NCBI RefSeq assembly: GCF_002211445.1
Contig: NZ_LSTO01000001.1
Span: forward strand, 1,003,231-1,042,656
Length of the DNA stretch: 39,426 bases
Direction: 5' to 3'
From: Noviherbaspirillum denitrificans
GTDB lineage: Bacteria; Pseudomonadota; Gammaproteobacteria; Burkholderiales; Burkholderiaceae_D
This document shows positions 1 to 7,945 of the stretch, one piece after another. A program made the position numbers and the translations under genes. A model generated the notes under the pieces. The model saw nothing but the letters and a program-made list of their open reading frames with translations, did no database searches and was not told the DNA's origin. How positions within the stretch are numbered: the first letter of the stretch is position 1; each line of letters opens with the position of its first letter.

Positions 1-2309
1 AAGGCGACTTGTCGCAAATTCCCTACCATGGACAGCATGACCGCGCGAAAGGCGAATTCAACATCACCGGCAGGATCGAGAACGGCAAGCTGAACTATGG
101 CCCGAACCTGCACGCGAAGGACGGCAAATCGCCGATGTGGCCGGTCATCGACCAGATCAATGGCACGATCACCTTTGATCGCGCACGAATGGAAATCCAT
201 GCCGACAGCGCACGGACATCCGGCACGGCGCTGTCCCGCGTCAAGGTCGTCATTCCCGACCTGGCCGACCATGATGCCGTGCTGGACGTCGACGGCGAGG
301 CGGCCGGCCCGCTGCAGAATTTCGTCAAGTTCACGCAGGACAGCCCGGTGGGGGAGTGGATCGGCCACTTTACCGACGAAACGCGGGCGTCCGGCAATGC
401 CCGCTTGCAGCTGAAACTGCAGTTGCCTTTGCATCGCATGCCGGAATCCAAGGTGCTGGGCACACTGAATTTTTCAGGCAATACCGTCAACCTCAAGAAC
501 TTCCTGCCACCCTTGTCGGCGACAAGCGGCAAGCTGGAGTTCAATGAAAAAGGTTTCAGCATCGGCGGCATCAAGTCAAGCTTCCTTGGCGGGCCTGTGA
601 CGATTTCCGGCGGCACCCAGCGCGACGGAACTATTGTCGTGAAAGCCGACGGTAACCTGACGGCCGACGGAATTCGCAAGGTCTACGCCGCATCCGCCGG
701 GCAGCGTGCGCCGGACCGCATCACAGGCAGCGCGCGCTACCTGACGCAGATCCGCGTGCGCAATGGCCAGCCTGACATCACGGTCGAGTCGAACCTCGCC
801 GGCATCGCGCTGGATTTCCCCGCGCCGCTGCGTAAGGCCGCGGGCGAGAGCTTGCCGCTGAAGTTCGAGCTGATCGGTTTGCCTAACGGCGATCAGGGCA
901 TCCAGCGCGATGAGATCAAGTTGTTCCTCGGCTCGGCGATTGCCGCGCGCTACGAGCGCCAGAAGGCCAATGGCGAACCTGACTGGAAGGTAGTCCGCGG
1001 CGGTATCGGCGTGAACGTGCCGCCTCCGATGCCGGACAGCGGCGTCATCGCCAATGTCAGCATGAAATCGCTCGATATTGACGCATGGCGGCGCGCCGCC
1101 AGCTCTGTCGCGACGAATTCCGCGCGCCCTGGCGACACGGGCAAGCAGCAGGACGCACTGTCGATCACGCAATACATCGAACCGGAAGTGCTCGCCGCGC
1201 GCGCGACCGAGCTGGTCATCATGGATCGCAAGCTGGACAACGTGGTGGTCGGCGCATCGCAACAGAAAGGCGTGTGGCAGGCGAACATCGACTCCGAGCA
1301 GGTGTCCGGTTACCTCACATGGACCGAGTCCCGCAATGGGCAGGGTCTCGGCCGCGTGACTGCGCGTCTCGCTTCGCTGGTCATCCCGAAGTCGGCCGCG
1401 AACGATGTGACGGACCTGCTGGAAGGCAAGAACACCACGACGCAGATGCCTGCCGTTGATATCGTGGCCGAGAACTTCGAACTGTTCGGCAAGAAATTCG
1501 GCCAGCTGGAACTCGCCGCCTTCAATGCACGCGGCTTTTCGACGCGCGAATGGCGCATCAGCAAGCTGGCGATCATCAATCCTGATGCGGAACTCAAGGC
1601 CACCGGCAAATGGGCCGCGCGTGATGGCGAAAACACTTCAACCCTCGACTACACGCTCAACATTGCCGACGCCGGCAAGCTGCTGGACCGATTCGGTTTC
1701 GCTAATGTGCTGCGCGGTGGCAAGGGCAAGATGGAAGGCGAAGTGAGCTGGAAAGGACTTCCGTTTTCACTCGACATCCCCAGCCTCAACGGACACGTTA
1801 CGCTCGATCTCGCCAGCGGGCAGTTCCTGAAGGTCGATCCTGCTGCGGCCAAGCTGCTCGGCGTGCTCAGCCTGCAGTCGCTGCCGCGCCGCCTCGTGCT
1901 CGACTTCCGCGACGTGTTCTCGGAAGGCTTCGCGTTTGACGGCGTGACGGCGACGGCCAACATTACCAACGGCGTGGCCAAGACGGACAACTTCAAGATG
2001 CGCGGCGTGGCCGCCACCGTGCTGATGGACGGCACGGCCGACATCGCGAAGGAAGCGCAAAACCTGCATGTCGTCATCATCCCCGAGATCAATGTCGGCG
2101 CCGCGTCGGTCGTGTACGGCCTTGCGGTGAACCCGGTCATCGGCGTCGGCACCTTCCTTGCACAGCTGTTCCTGCGCGATCCGCTGATGAAGGCGTTCAC
2201 TTTTGAATACCAGGTCACCGGCCCGTGGAAGGACCCGGTCGTCACCAAGCTGGTCCGCCAGCCGCAAAGCCCTACCGGGCAAGCCGGCGGATCGCGGAAC
2301 AATAGTTGA
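1..2309 (+). CDS. yhdP: YhdP family AsmA-like protein, C-terminal part (5' end outside window)
   Basis: The reading frame is open from the first base of the window, so only the C-terminal ~769 residues are present; full YhdP proteins are about 1250-1400 residues. The visible part is rich in beta-strand repeats alternating with Gly/Asn/Asp turns. It ends with the family's typical C-terminus: a short hydrophobic segment (VVYGLAVNPVIGVGTFLAQ), then FEYQVTGPWKDP. YhdP belongs to the AsmA-like bridge proteins of the Gram-negative envelope, anchored in the inner membrane and implicated in phospholipid transport to the outer membrane (family knowledge). The TTG at 9 is not taken as a start, because the frame continues upstream. 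The stop lies 8 bp before the nitrilase gene, so the two are probably co-transcribed. Confidence 0.88.
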   Translation, partial: GDLSQIPYHGQHDRAKGEFNITGRIENGKLNYGPNLHAKDGKSPMWPVIDQINGTITFDRARMEIHADSARTSGTALSRVKVVIPDLADHDAVLDVDGEAAGPLQNFVKFTQDSPVGEWIGHFTDETRASGNARLQLKLQLPLHRMPESKVLGTLNFSGNTVNLKNFLPPLSATSGKLEFNEKGFSIGGIKSSFLGGPVTISGGTQRDGTIVVKADGNLTADGIRKVYAASAGQRAPDRITGSARYLTQIRVRNGQPDITVESNLAGIALDFPAPLRKAAGESLPLKFELIGLPNGDQGIQRDEIKLFLGSAIAARYERQKANGEPDWKVVRGGIGVNVPPPMPDSGVIANVSMKSLDIDAWRRAASSVATNSARPGDTGKQQDALSITQYIEPEVLAARATELVIMDRKLDNVVVGASQQKGVWQANIDSEQVSGYLTWTESRNGQGLGRVTARLASLVIPKSAANDVTDLLEGKNTTTQMPAVDIVAENFELFGKKFGQLELAAFNARGFSTREWRISKLAIINPDAELKATGKWAARDGENTSTLDYTLNIADAGKLLDRFGFANVLRGGKGKMEGEVSWKGLPFSLDIPSLNGHVTLDLASGQFLKVDPAAAKLLGVLSLQSLPRRLVLDFRDVFSEGFAFDGVTATANITNGVAKTDNFKMRGVAATVLMDGTADIAKEAQNLHVVIIPEINVGAASVVYGLAVNPVIGVGTFLAQLFLRDPLMKAFTFEYQVTGPWKDPVVTKLVRQPQSPTGQAGGSRNNS

Positions 2310-2317
2310 GGAGCGAC

Positions 2318-3115
2318 ATGGTGAAAGTTGCCGCGATACAAATGGTGTCCACTCCGGTTGTGGACGAAAATTTCGCGTCGGCGCGCCGCCTGGTGGCGCA
2401 AGCCGCGCAGGAGGGCGCGCGCCTCGTCCTGCTGCCGGAATACTGGCCGATCATGGGGATGAACGAGACCGACAAGGTCGCGCACGCCGAGCAGATCGAT
2501 GTCGGACCGATCCAGCAATGCATGGCCGACATGGCCCGCGAAAAGGGTATCTGGCTGATCGGCGGCACACTGCCGATGGCAGCATCGGATGAGAACAAGG
2601 TTCTCAACACCACGATGGTGTACGACCCGCAGGGCGAACATGTTGTGCGCTACGACAAGATCCACCTGTTCAGCTTCACCAAGGGCGCGGAGTCCTACGA
2701 CGAGGCGCGTACCATCGTGCATGGCACGCGCGTGGGCAGTTTCGATGCGCCGTTCGGCAAGGTCGGGCTTTCCGTATGTTACGACCTGCGCTTTCCGGAG
2801 TTGTATCGCGCTATGGGCGACTGCGCGCTGATAGTCGTTCCCGCCGCCTTCACCTATACCACCGGCCGCGCGCACTGGGAAATCCTGCTGCGTGCCCGCG
2901 CCATTGAAAACCAGTGCTACGTGCTTGCAGCCGCGCAGGGCGGTACGCATCCTAACGGACGGCGGACCTGGGGCCACAGCATGCTGATCGATCCCTGGGG
3001 CGACATCAAGGCGGTGCTGCCGGAAGGCGAGGGCGTGGTCGCCGGCGACCTCGATCCCGCACACCTGCAGCGGGTACGTGAAAGCCTGCCGGCGCTGAAA
3101 CATCGCAAGCTCTAA
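2318..3115 (+). CDS. Carbon-nitrogen hydrolase (nitrilase superfamily, Nit-type amidase)
   Basis: A 265-residue protein with the nitrilase-superfamily catalytic triad: Glu41 (LLPEYW), Lys114 (RYDKIHLF) and Cys154 (SVCYDLRFPELYR). The LRFPELYR stretch is characteristic of the Nit1/Nit2 branch, whose members hydrolyse small omega-amides such as deaminated glutathione or alpha-ketoglutaramate. The exact substrate cannot be told from sequence. The ATG at 2318 is chosen because GAGGAG at 2308-2313 sits 4 bp upstream; a TTG at 2306 overlapping the yhdP stop is rejected. It lies between yhdP and tldD, probably as part of their transcription unit. Confidence 0.88.
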   Translation: MVKVAAIQMVSTPVVDENFASARRLVAQAAQEGARLVLLPEYWPIMGMNETDKVAHAEQIDVGPIQQCMADMAREKGIWLIGGTLPMAASDENKVLNTTMVYDPQGEHVVRYDKIHLFSFTKGAESYDEARTIVHGTRVGSFDAPFGKVGLSVCYDLRFPELYRAMGDCALIVVPAAFTYTTGRAHWEILLRARAIENQCYVLAAAQGGTHPNGRRTWGHSMLIDPWGDIKAVLPEGEGVVAGDLDPAHLQRVRESLPALKHRKL

Positions 3116-3233
3116 TACATCCCTTGCCCATGGGTATCGATCCCCGAAATCAACGGGCACCTTGAGGATGTTCTACAATCTATCCATCTTTTGAATCCTT
3201 TCCCCGCGCCCGCCGCGCCCATTGAAAGAAGCC

Positions 3234-4694
3234 ATGAATCTATTCGAACCCAACCTCCAGACCCTCGCCGTTGCCCGCGACATCCTGCTCGCTCCTTTCG
3301 GGCTCGATGAATCGAAGCTGACCAAGGCGCTGGGCGAGATCTTCACGCACAAGGTCGACTATGCCGACCTCTACTTCCAGTTCACCCGCAATGAAGGCTG
3401 GAGCCTGGAAGAAGGCATCGTGAAGACCGGCAGTTTCTCGATCGACCAGGGCGTCGGCGTGCGCGCCGTTTCGGGCGACAAGACCGCGTTTTCCTATTCC
3501 GACGAGATTTCCGAACGCGCGCTGCTCGAGGCGGCCGCGGCGACCCGCACCATTGCGCGCCAGGGCGCCGGCAAGGTGAAGGTGGCATCGGATATCCAGG
3601 CGGTTGGCGGCCGCTCCCTCTACCTGCCGCACGATCCGCTCGCGTCGCTGGACGCGACCGAAAAAGTGAAGCTGCTCGAAAAGGTCGAGAAGATTGCGCG
3701 CGCCAAGGATCCGCGCGTGGTGCAGGTGATGGCCGGACTCGCCGGTGAATACGATGTCGTGCTGGTGGTGCGCAGCGACGGCGTGCTGGCGGCTGACATC
3801 CGTCCGCTGGTGCGCGTATCTGTCACCGTGATTGCAGAGCAGAACGGCCGGCGCGAGGTCGGTTCGAGCGGCGGCGGCGGCCGTTACGACTACAGCTACT
3901 TCAGCGATGAACTGCTCGAGAAATACGCTGCGGAAGCCGTCGAGTCGGCCATCGTCAACCTCGACGCGCGTCCCGCTCCTGCCGGTCCGATGACCGTCGT
4001 CCTCGGACCCGGCTGGCCCGGCGTGCTGCTGCACGAAGCCGTCGGCCACGGCCTTGAAGGCGACTTCAACCGCAAGGGTTCCAGCACCTTCTCGGGCCGC
4101 ATCGGCGAGCGCGTCGCCGCCAAGGGCGTTACCGTGGTGGATGACGGCACCATTGCGGACCGCCGCGGCTCGCTCAACATCGACGACGAAGGCAACCCGA
4201 CCCAGTGCACGACGCTGATCGAGGACGGCATCCTGAAGGGCTACATCCAGGACACGATGAATGCGCGCCTGATGAAGATGCAGGTGACCGGCAACGCACG
4301 CCGCGAATCCTACGCCCACCTGCCGATGCCGCGCATGACCAATACCTACATGCTCGCCGGCGACAAGGATCCGCAGGAAATCATCGAATCCGTGAAGAAC
4401 GGCTTGTATGCCGTCAATTTCGGCGGCGGCCAGGTCGATATCACCAACGGCAAGTTCGTGTTCTCCGCGAGCGAGGCCTACATGATCGAGGACGGCAAGA
4501 TCACCTACCCGGTCAAGGGCGCGACCCTGATCGGCAATGGCCCCGACGTGCTCAACCGCGTCTCGATGATCGGCAACGACATGCAGCTTGACAGTGGCAT
4601 CGGCGTGTGCGGCAAGGAGGGGCAGAGCGTGCCGGTCGGTGTCGGCCAGCCGACGCTGCGGATCGATGGCGTGACGGTGGGCGGAACCGCCTGA
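3234..4694 (+). CDS. tldD: TldD metalloprotease subunit
   Basis: A 486-residue protein matching TldD over its whole length. The metal-binding HExxxH motif is [11 protein letters not shown], with His267, Glu268 and His272. TldD pairs with TldE/PmbA to form a peptidase that matures microcin B17 and degrades unfolded peptides and the CcdA antitoxin in enterobacteria (family knowledge). No tldE/pmbA gene lies in the window, which is usual because the partners are often unlinked. The start at 3234 is preceded by GAAAGAAG (3224-3231); the TTG at 3222 is inside that site. The gene follows the nitrilase gene after 118 bp and is followed by a long stem-loop. Confidence 0.93.
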   Translation: MNLFEPNLQTLAVARDILLAPFGLDESKLTKALGEIFTHKVDYADLYFQFTRNEGWSLEEGIVKTGSFSIDQGVGVRAVSGDKTAFSYSDEISERALLEAAAATRTIARQGAGKVKVASDIQAVGGRSLYLPHDPLASLDATEKVKLLEKVEKIARAKDPRVVQVMAGLAGEYDVVLVVRSDGVLAADIRPLVRVSVTVIAEQNGRREVGSSGGGGRYDYSYFSDELLEKYAAEAVESAIVNLDARPAPAGPMTVVLGPGWPGVLLHEAVGHGLEGDFNRKGSSTFSGRIGERVAAKGVTVVDDGTIADRRGSLNIDDEGNPTQCTTLIEDGILKGYIQDTMNARLMKMQVTGNARRESYAHLPMPRMTNTYMLAGDKDPQEIIESVKNGLYAVNFGGGQVDITNGKFVFSASEAYMIEDGKITYPVKGATLIGNGPDVLNRVSMIGNDMQLDSGIGVCGKEGQSVPVGVGQPTLRIDGVTVGGTA

Positions 4695-4704
4695 CTGACC
4701 GATA

Positions 4705-4752
4705 GGCAGGGTTTTGGCGAGATTTGATACGAATTTCTGCCAAAGCCTTGCC
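4705..4752 (+). other. Stem-loop after tldD without a T-tract
   Basis: Arms 4705-4718 and 4739-4752 pair over 14 bp if two G-U pairs are allowed, with a 20-nt loop. It starts 10 bp after the tldD stop. No T-run follows, so it is more likely a 3'-end stabiliser or a factor-dependent termination site than an intrinsic terminator. Its right arm overlaps the proposed -35 box of the aroG leader promoter. Confidence 0.4.
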
Positions 4753-4776
4753 AAACCGGATGAATTACTGCACTAT
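4748..4776 (+). promoter_or_regulatory. Candidate sigma-70 promoter for the aroG leader
   Basis: TTGCCA (4748-4753, five of six to consensus) is separated by 17 bp from CACTAT (4771-4776, three of six, but with the important -11A and -7T). Transcription would start near 4783, about 27 nt before the leader-peptide ATG, which is the geometry expected of an attenuator transcript. The -10 match is weak. Confidence 0.35.
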
Positions 4777-4809
4777 TGATTGAAATTTTCAGCAAAACCC
4801 CTGAAAAAC

Positions 4810-4881
4810 ATGACTTTCGCGCGCTTTTACTTTTATTTTTTCTTTAGCTTGTCCAGCCCAACGGCGGTGGAAAAGCGGTAA
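4810..4881 (+). CDS. Phe/Tyr-rich leader peptide of the aroG attenuator
   Basis: A 23-codon frame, ATG 4810 to TAA 4879-4881, begins MTFARFYFYFFFSLSS and ends PTAVEKR. Six Phe and two Tyr fall within residues 3-12, with the run F6-Y7-F8-Y9-F10-F11-F12. This is the hallmark of a ribosome-stalling leader peptide, like PheL upstream of pheA in enterobacteria. It lies 97 bp before aroG, the first enzyme of Phe/Tyr synthesis and the expected target. There is no clear Shine-Dalgarno sequence; a TTG at 4780 is an in-frame alternative start. The underlying DNA is a T-rich tract, which by chance would also encode Phe. The case therefore rests on the combination with the downstream RNA structures. Confidence 0.65.
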   Translation: MTFARFYFYFFFSLSSPTAVEKR

Positions 4882-4924
4882 GCGCACGAATAAAAGAGCT
4901 GAACCGAATCCTGAAAAAACCGCC
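4863..4924 (+). promoter_or_regulatory. Putative antiterminator pairing in the aroG leader
   Basis: GGCGGT at 4863-4868, inside the last codons of the leader peptide, is identical to the start of the terminator's 3' arm (4931-4936). It can pair with ACCGCC at 4919-4924, the terminator's 5' arm. A ribosome stalled on the Phe/Tyr codons (up to 4845) would leave 4863-4868 free and favour this pairing. A ribosome that reaches the stop at 4879 would cover it and let the terminator form. The pairing is only 6 bp across a 50-nt loop, so this is a model. Confidence 0.5.
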
Positions 4925-4942
4925 AGAAATGGCGGTTTTTTC
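4913..4942 (+). terminator. Intrinsic terminator in the aroG leader (attenuator)
   Basis: A perfect 12-bp inverted repeat (4913-4924 and 4931-4942) with a 6-nt loop; the 3' arm runs into TTTTTT. It ends 36 bp before the aroG start and 31 bp after the leader-peptide stop. That is where an attenuator sits, not where a terminator for tldD (stop at 4694) would be expected. Confidence 0.8.
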
Positions 4943-4978
4943 GTTTATACAGACTTGAACCCTGACTGGAGAGTACAC

Positions 4979-6040
4979 ATGCAACGCACCGACGACTTGC
5001 GCATCCGGGAGATGAAGGAACTCGCGCCCCCGTCACACCTGATCCGCGAATTTTCCTGCACCGACAAGGCCTCCAACACGGTCGCCAATTCCCGTGTCGC
5101 CCTGCACCGCATCCTGCACGGCCAGGACGACCGCGTGATGGTGGTGATCGGCCCGTGCTCGATCCACGACACCAAGGCGGCGATGGAGTACGCGCGCCGC
5201 CTGGTCGAGCAGCGCGAGCGCTTCAAGGACGACCTGGAAGTCGTGATGCGGGTGTACTTCGAAAAGCCACGTACCACCGTGGGCTGGAAGGGCCTGATCA
5301 ACGATCCGTACATGGACAACAGCTTCCGCATCAACGACGGTCTGCGCACGGCCCGTGAGCTGCTCCTCAACATCAACGAACTCGGTTTGCCCGCCGGCAC
5401 CGAATTCCTCGACGTGATCAGCCCGCAGTACGTCGCCGACCTCATCAGCTGGGGCGCGATCGGTGCACGTACGACCGAGTCGCAGGTGCACCGCGAACTC
5501 GCATCCGGACTGTCCTGCCCGGTCGGATTTAAGAACGGCACCGACGGCAACATCAAGATCGCTGTCGACGCCATCAAGGCCGCTTCGCAGCCGCACCATT
5601 TCCTCTCCGTCACCAAGGGCGGCCACTCCGCCATCGTGTCGACCGGCGGCAACGAGGATTGCCATATCATCCTGCGCGGCGGCAAGGCGCCGAACTATGA
5701 CGCCGCCAGCGTCGATGCCGCATGCAAGGACATCGCAGCGAACGGCCTCGCATCGCGCCTGATGATCGACGCGTCGCATGCGAACAGCTCCAAGAAGCCG
5801 GAAAACCAGGTGCCGGTATGCGCCGACATCGCGAAGCAGATCGCCGGCGGCGACACCCGCATCGTCGGCGTGATGGTCGAGTCGCACCTCGTCGCCGGCC
5901 GCCAGGACCTGGTGCCGGGCAAGGAACTGACCTATGGCCAATCGATTACCGACGGCTGCATCGACTGGGATGCCAGCGTGAAGGTGCTGGAAGGCCTGGC
6001 GGAAGCGGTGCGCCAGCGCCGTCTCGCGAGCAACGAGTAA
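4979..6040 (+). CDS. aroG: 3-deoxy-7-phosphoheptulonate synthase, class I (AroG/F/H type)
   Basis: A 353-residue class I DAHP synthase, almost the length of E. coli AroG (350). It condenses phosphoenolpyruvate and erythrose-4-phosphate in the first step of aromatic amino acid synthesis. Visible signatures are GPCSIHD, KPRTTVGWKGLINDP, GARTTESQVHRELASG and the metal-ligand region DASHANSSKKPENQ. ATG 4979 is preceded by GGAGAG; the TTG at 4955 is rejected. The feedback-inhibiting amino acid (Phe, Tyr or Trp) cannot be assigned from sequence alone, but the upstream Phe/Tyr leader peptide suggests control by phenylalanine and/or tyrosine. The symbol aroG is used for the family, not to claim Phe sensitivity. 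Confidence 0.93.
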   Translation: MQRTDDLRIREMKELAPPSHLIREFSCTDKASNTVANSRVALHRILHGQDDRVMVVIGPCSIHDTKAAMEYARRLVEQRERFKDDLEVVMRVYFEKPRTTVGWKGLINDPYMDNSFRINDGLRTARELLLNINELGLPAGTEFLDVISPQYVADLISWGAIGARTTESQVHRELASGLSCPVGFKNGTDGNIKIAVDAIKAASQPHHFLSVTKGGHSAIVSTGGNEDCHIILRGGKAPNYDAASVDAACKDIAANGLASRLMIDASHANSSKKPENQVPVCADIAKQIAGGDTRIVGVMVESHLVAGRQDLVPGKELTYGQSITDGCIDWDASVKVLEGLAEAVRQRRLASNE

Positions 6041-6057
6041 TCCGGTTGCATTCGGGC

Positions 6058-6086
6058 AAAGGCACGGCATGCGCCGTGCCTTTTTT
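6058..6086 (+). terminator. Intrinsic terminator of aroG
   Basis: Stem GGCACGGC (6061-6068) with GCCGTGCC (6073-6080), 4-nt loop, followed by six T (6081-6086). Three A before the stem can extend pairing into the T-run. Confidence 0.92.
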
Positions 6087-6096
6087 GTATCCGCTG

Positions 6097-6124
6097 TTGT
6101 GGTGTGTGGCAACTTTGCTATAAC
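6097..6124 (+). promoter_or_regulatory. Candidate promoter for the 6158 gene
   Basis: Extended -10 TGCTATAAC (TATAAC at 6119-6124) with TTGTGG at 6097-6102 and a 16-bp spacer, just after the aroG terminator and 34 bp before the next ATG. Confidence 0.5.
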
Positions 6125-6157
6125 TAAAGCAGGTCCTGCTTTTCACGGGAGGCTATC

Positions 6158-6670
6158 ATGCGCCGCAGGCTCTACTACATGCTGCCCGATGTTCCCAGCG
6201 CACGCGCGTTGCTCGACGAGTTGCTGCTCGCTCGAATCGAGGAACGGTACATGCATTTCTGGGCGAAAGAGGGTACGCCGCTTCCGGACATGCCGGAAGC
6301 AAACTTCTTCCAGAAAACAGATCTTGTGCACGGTGTCGAGTCAGGCATCCTGACCGGCGGCGCGTTGGGTGTGATCGGCGGCGCGCTGCTGGTGCAGTTT
6401 CCGCCCGAAGGCCTGCAGCTGCCGATGGTGGCTATCCTGTTCACCGGCATTGCTGGCGTGCTGTTCGGTGCCTGGGCCTCCGGCATGGTAGCTGCGGCGA
6501 TTCCGAATTCCCGACTGGAAGCCTTCCGGCAAGGCATCGAAAGCGGCAAGGTCCTGTTGATGGTGGACGTGCCGTTCCAGCGCGTGCGGGAAATCGAGGA
6601 CATGGTCGAGAAGCGCCATCCGGAGTTCAAGTTCGGTGGCGTGGAGCCGCATATTCCGGCATTTCCGTAA
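6158..6670 (+). CDS. Small two-helix membrane protein, DUF1269-like
   Basis: A 170-residue protein of unknown function. Residues ~62-80 and ~88-112 form two Gly/Ala-rich membrane segments joined by a short Pro-containing turn. They are flanked by a soluble N-terminal part (LPDVPSARALLDELLLARIEE) and a C-terminal alpha/beta segment (VLLMVDVPFQRVREIEDMVEKRHPEFKFGG). The arrangement resembles DUF1269-type membrane proteins, in which a ferredoxin-like fold is interrupted by a glycine-rich hairpin. A strong GGGAGG (6147-6152) precedes ATG 6158. It is monocistronic between the aroG terminator and the convergent protease gene. I cannot assign a function. Confidence 0.75.
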   Translation: MRRRLYYMLPDVPSARALLDELLLARIEERYMHFWAKEGTPLPDMPEANFFQKTDLVHGVESGILTGGALGVIGGALLVQFPPEGLQLPMVAILFTGIAGVLFGAWASGMVAAAIPNSRLEAFRQGIESGKVLLMVDVPFQRVREIEDMVEKRHPEFKFGGVEPHIPAFP

Positions 6671-6685
6671 TGCCGGCAGGGGTGC

Positions 6686-7318
6686 TCAGAAGCGCTTTGT
6701 GAGCACCATCTGGGCGCCGTCGCGGCGCATTTCGGTCCGGTTCAGGAAGGACATGCCCAGCAGGATGATGGGCAAGCCCTGTTCCTGCACGAAAGCGTCG
6801 ACCTGGTTGATCTCGACGTCGCCCACCTTCACCGTATTCAGCTTGACGCGGTAGGTCGGCGCGACGCCGTTGGCCGTGTTCACGTAACCGGGTGTGCCCT
6901 TCTTGTAGTCGATGCCCAAACGTGTCGCTTCCGACGCCGGGAGCGCAATCAGGGTGGCGCCGGTGTCGAGCAGCATGCGCACGCTGCCGCCATTGATCTG
7001 GCCGTTCACCACGTAATGTCCCTGGCCGTCGGCCTGCAGCGTGACGCTCTGCCTGCCACCGTCGGACGTGGAGCGGTTGACGTGTTCGCCCATCGCGATC
7101 GTCCGCCGTTTGCCGTTGATCTCGATGGTCGCGCCGTCACTGTCGGCCGCGACCAGCTTCACACCTTCAGCGATGGTGGCGCCGACCGAGTAGGTTTTCG
7201 GCCCACCGCCGTCGACGACAAGCACAGCCTTGTTCGGGAAAACGCCGACCACGCTGATATCCGTGGCCAATGCCGCGCCGGAGGCGAGCAGCAGGGCGGT
7301 AAGTGTGGTCAGGCGCAT
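6686..7318 (-). CDS. Retropepsin-like aspartic protease (TIGR02281 type), exported
   Basis: A 210-residue protein with an N-terminal signal sequence (hydrophobic residues 4-17, probable cleavage after ALA). A small N-terminal domain is followed by a single retropepsin domain whose catalytic motif is DTGAT at Asp118-Thr119-Gly120. The second hydrophobic signature is LPIILLGMSFLNR near residue 190. Single-domain enzymes of this type work as homodimers; the natural substrates of the bacterial TIGR02281 group are largely unknown. It starts 10 bp after yajQ on the same strand, so the two probably share a transcript. No convincing Shine-Dalgarno precedes the ATG, which would fit translational coupling to yajQ. 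Confidence 0.85.
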   Translation of the reverse strand: MRLTTLTALLLASGAALATDISVVGVFPNKAVLVVDGGGPKTYSVGATIAEGVKLVAADSDGATIEINGKRRTIAMGEHVNRSTSDGGRQSVTLQADGQGHYVVNGQINGGSVRMLLDTGATLIALPASEATRLGIDYKKGTPGYVNTANGVAPTYRVKLNTVKVGDVEINQVDAFVQEQGLPIILLGMSFLNRTEMRRDGAQMVLTKRF

Positions 7319-7328
7319 GGCAGCGGCT

Positions 7329-7814
7329 TTAATCGCGGAAGTTGTTGAATTCGAGCGGCAGGTCGGTCACTTCCTTGCGCAGCAGCGCCATGGTCGATTG
7401 CAGGTCGTCGCGCTTGGCGCCGGACACGCGCACGGCATCGCCCTGGATGCTCGCCTGCACCTTGATCTTGCTTTCCTTGACGATCTTCACGATCTTCTTC
7501 GCGGTATCGGAATCGATGCCGTTCTTGACCTTGATTACCTGCTTGACCTTGTCGCCGCCGATCTTCTCGATCTTGCCGATATCGAGGAAGCGCACGTCGA
7601 CGCCGCGCTTGACCATCTTCCCGGTCAGCACGTCACGCACCTGGTTGAGCTGGAATTCGCTGTCGGCGTAGGCGGTCAGGTCACGCTCCTTCTGCTCGAC
7701 GCGGGCATCGCTGCCCTTGAAGTCGAAGCGGGTGGTGATTTCCTTGTTGGACTGGTCCACGGCATTGCGGACCTCGACGATATTGGCTTCGGAGACGACG
7801 TCAAAAGAGGGCAT
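7329..7814 (-). CDS. yajQ: YajQ family nucleotide-binding protein
   Basis: A 161-residue protein matching the YajQ family (UPF0234) end to end: [20 protein letters not shown] at the N-terminus, the [10 protein letters not shown] motif, and the conserved [11 protein letters not shown]-terminus. YajQ proteins have two ferredoxin-like domains. Some members (Xanthomonas, Pseudomonas) bind cyclic di-GMP and modulate transcription; in E. coli nucleotide binding was reported. AGGAA lies 8 bp before the ATG. It is divergent from murB across 131 bp and heads a two-gene unit with the aspartic protease. Confidence 0.94.
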   Translation of the reverse strand: MPSFDVVSEANIVEVRNAVDQSNKEITTRFDFKGSDARVEQKERDLTAYADSEFQLNQVRDVLTGKMVKRGVDVRFLDIGKIEKIGGDKVKQVIKVKNGIDSDTAKKIVKIVKESKIKVQASIQGDAVRVSGAKRDDLQSTMALLRKEVTDLPLEFNNFRD

Positions 7815-7930
7815 GGGTTTTTCCTGTTTCAGTGTTGGGGGATGCAGCCGGCGTTTTCATTCTTTTATCGGGCCGCGTGGCAGTTTGGTCAAGGCGATTC
7901 TAGCCGACAAAAAAACGGGTGGCTAGACTA

Positions 7931-7936
7931 TATAAT
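7931..7936 (+). promoter_or_regulatory. Consensus -10 box TATAAT directly before murB
   Basis: A perfect TATAAT at 7931-7936. No good -35 is visible at 16-18 bp. Transcription from it would begin near 7943, only ~3 nt before the murB ATG at 7946, which would make a leaderless or nearly leaderless mRNA. Confidence 0.5.
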
Positions 7937-7945
7937 GCGTCGCTT

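Noticed and set aside
3240-4754. A 504-codon frame antisense to tldD
   Set aside because: Shadow of tldD; no recognisable domain or start signal.
4825-4845. The T-rich tract as an intrinsic terminator tail for tldD
   Set aside because: No stable GC-rich hairpin directly precedes it, and it is over 130 bp from the tldD stop; its coding reading as Phe/Tyr within a closed frame fits better.
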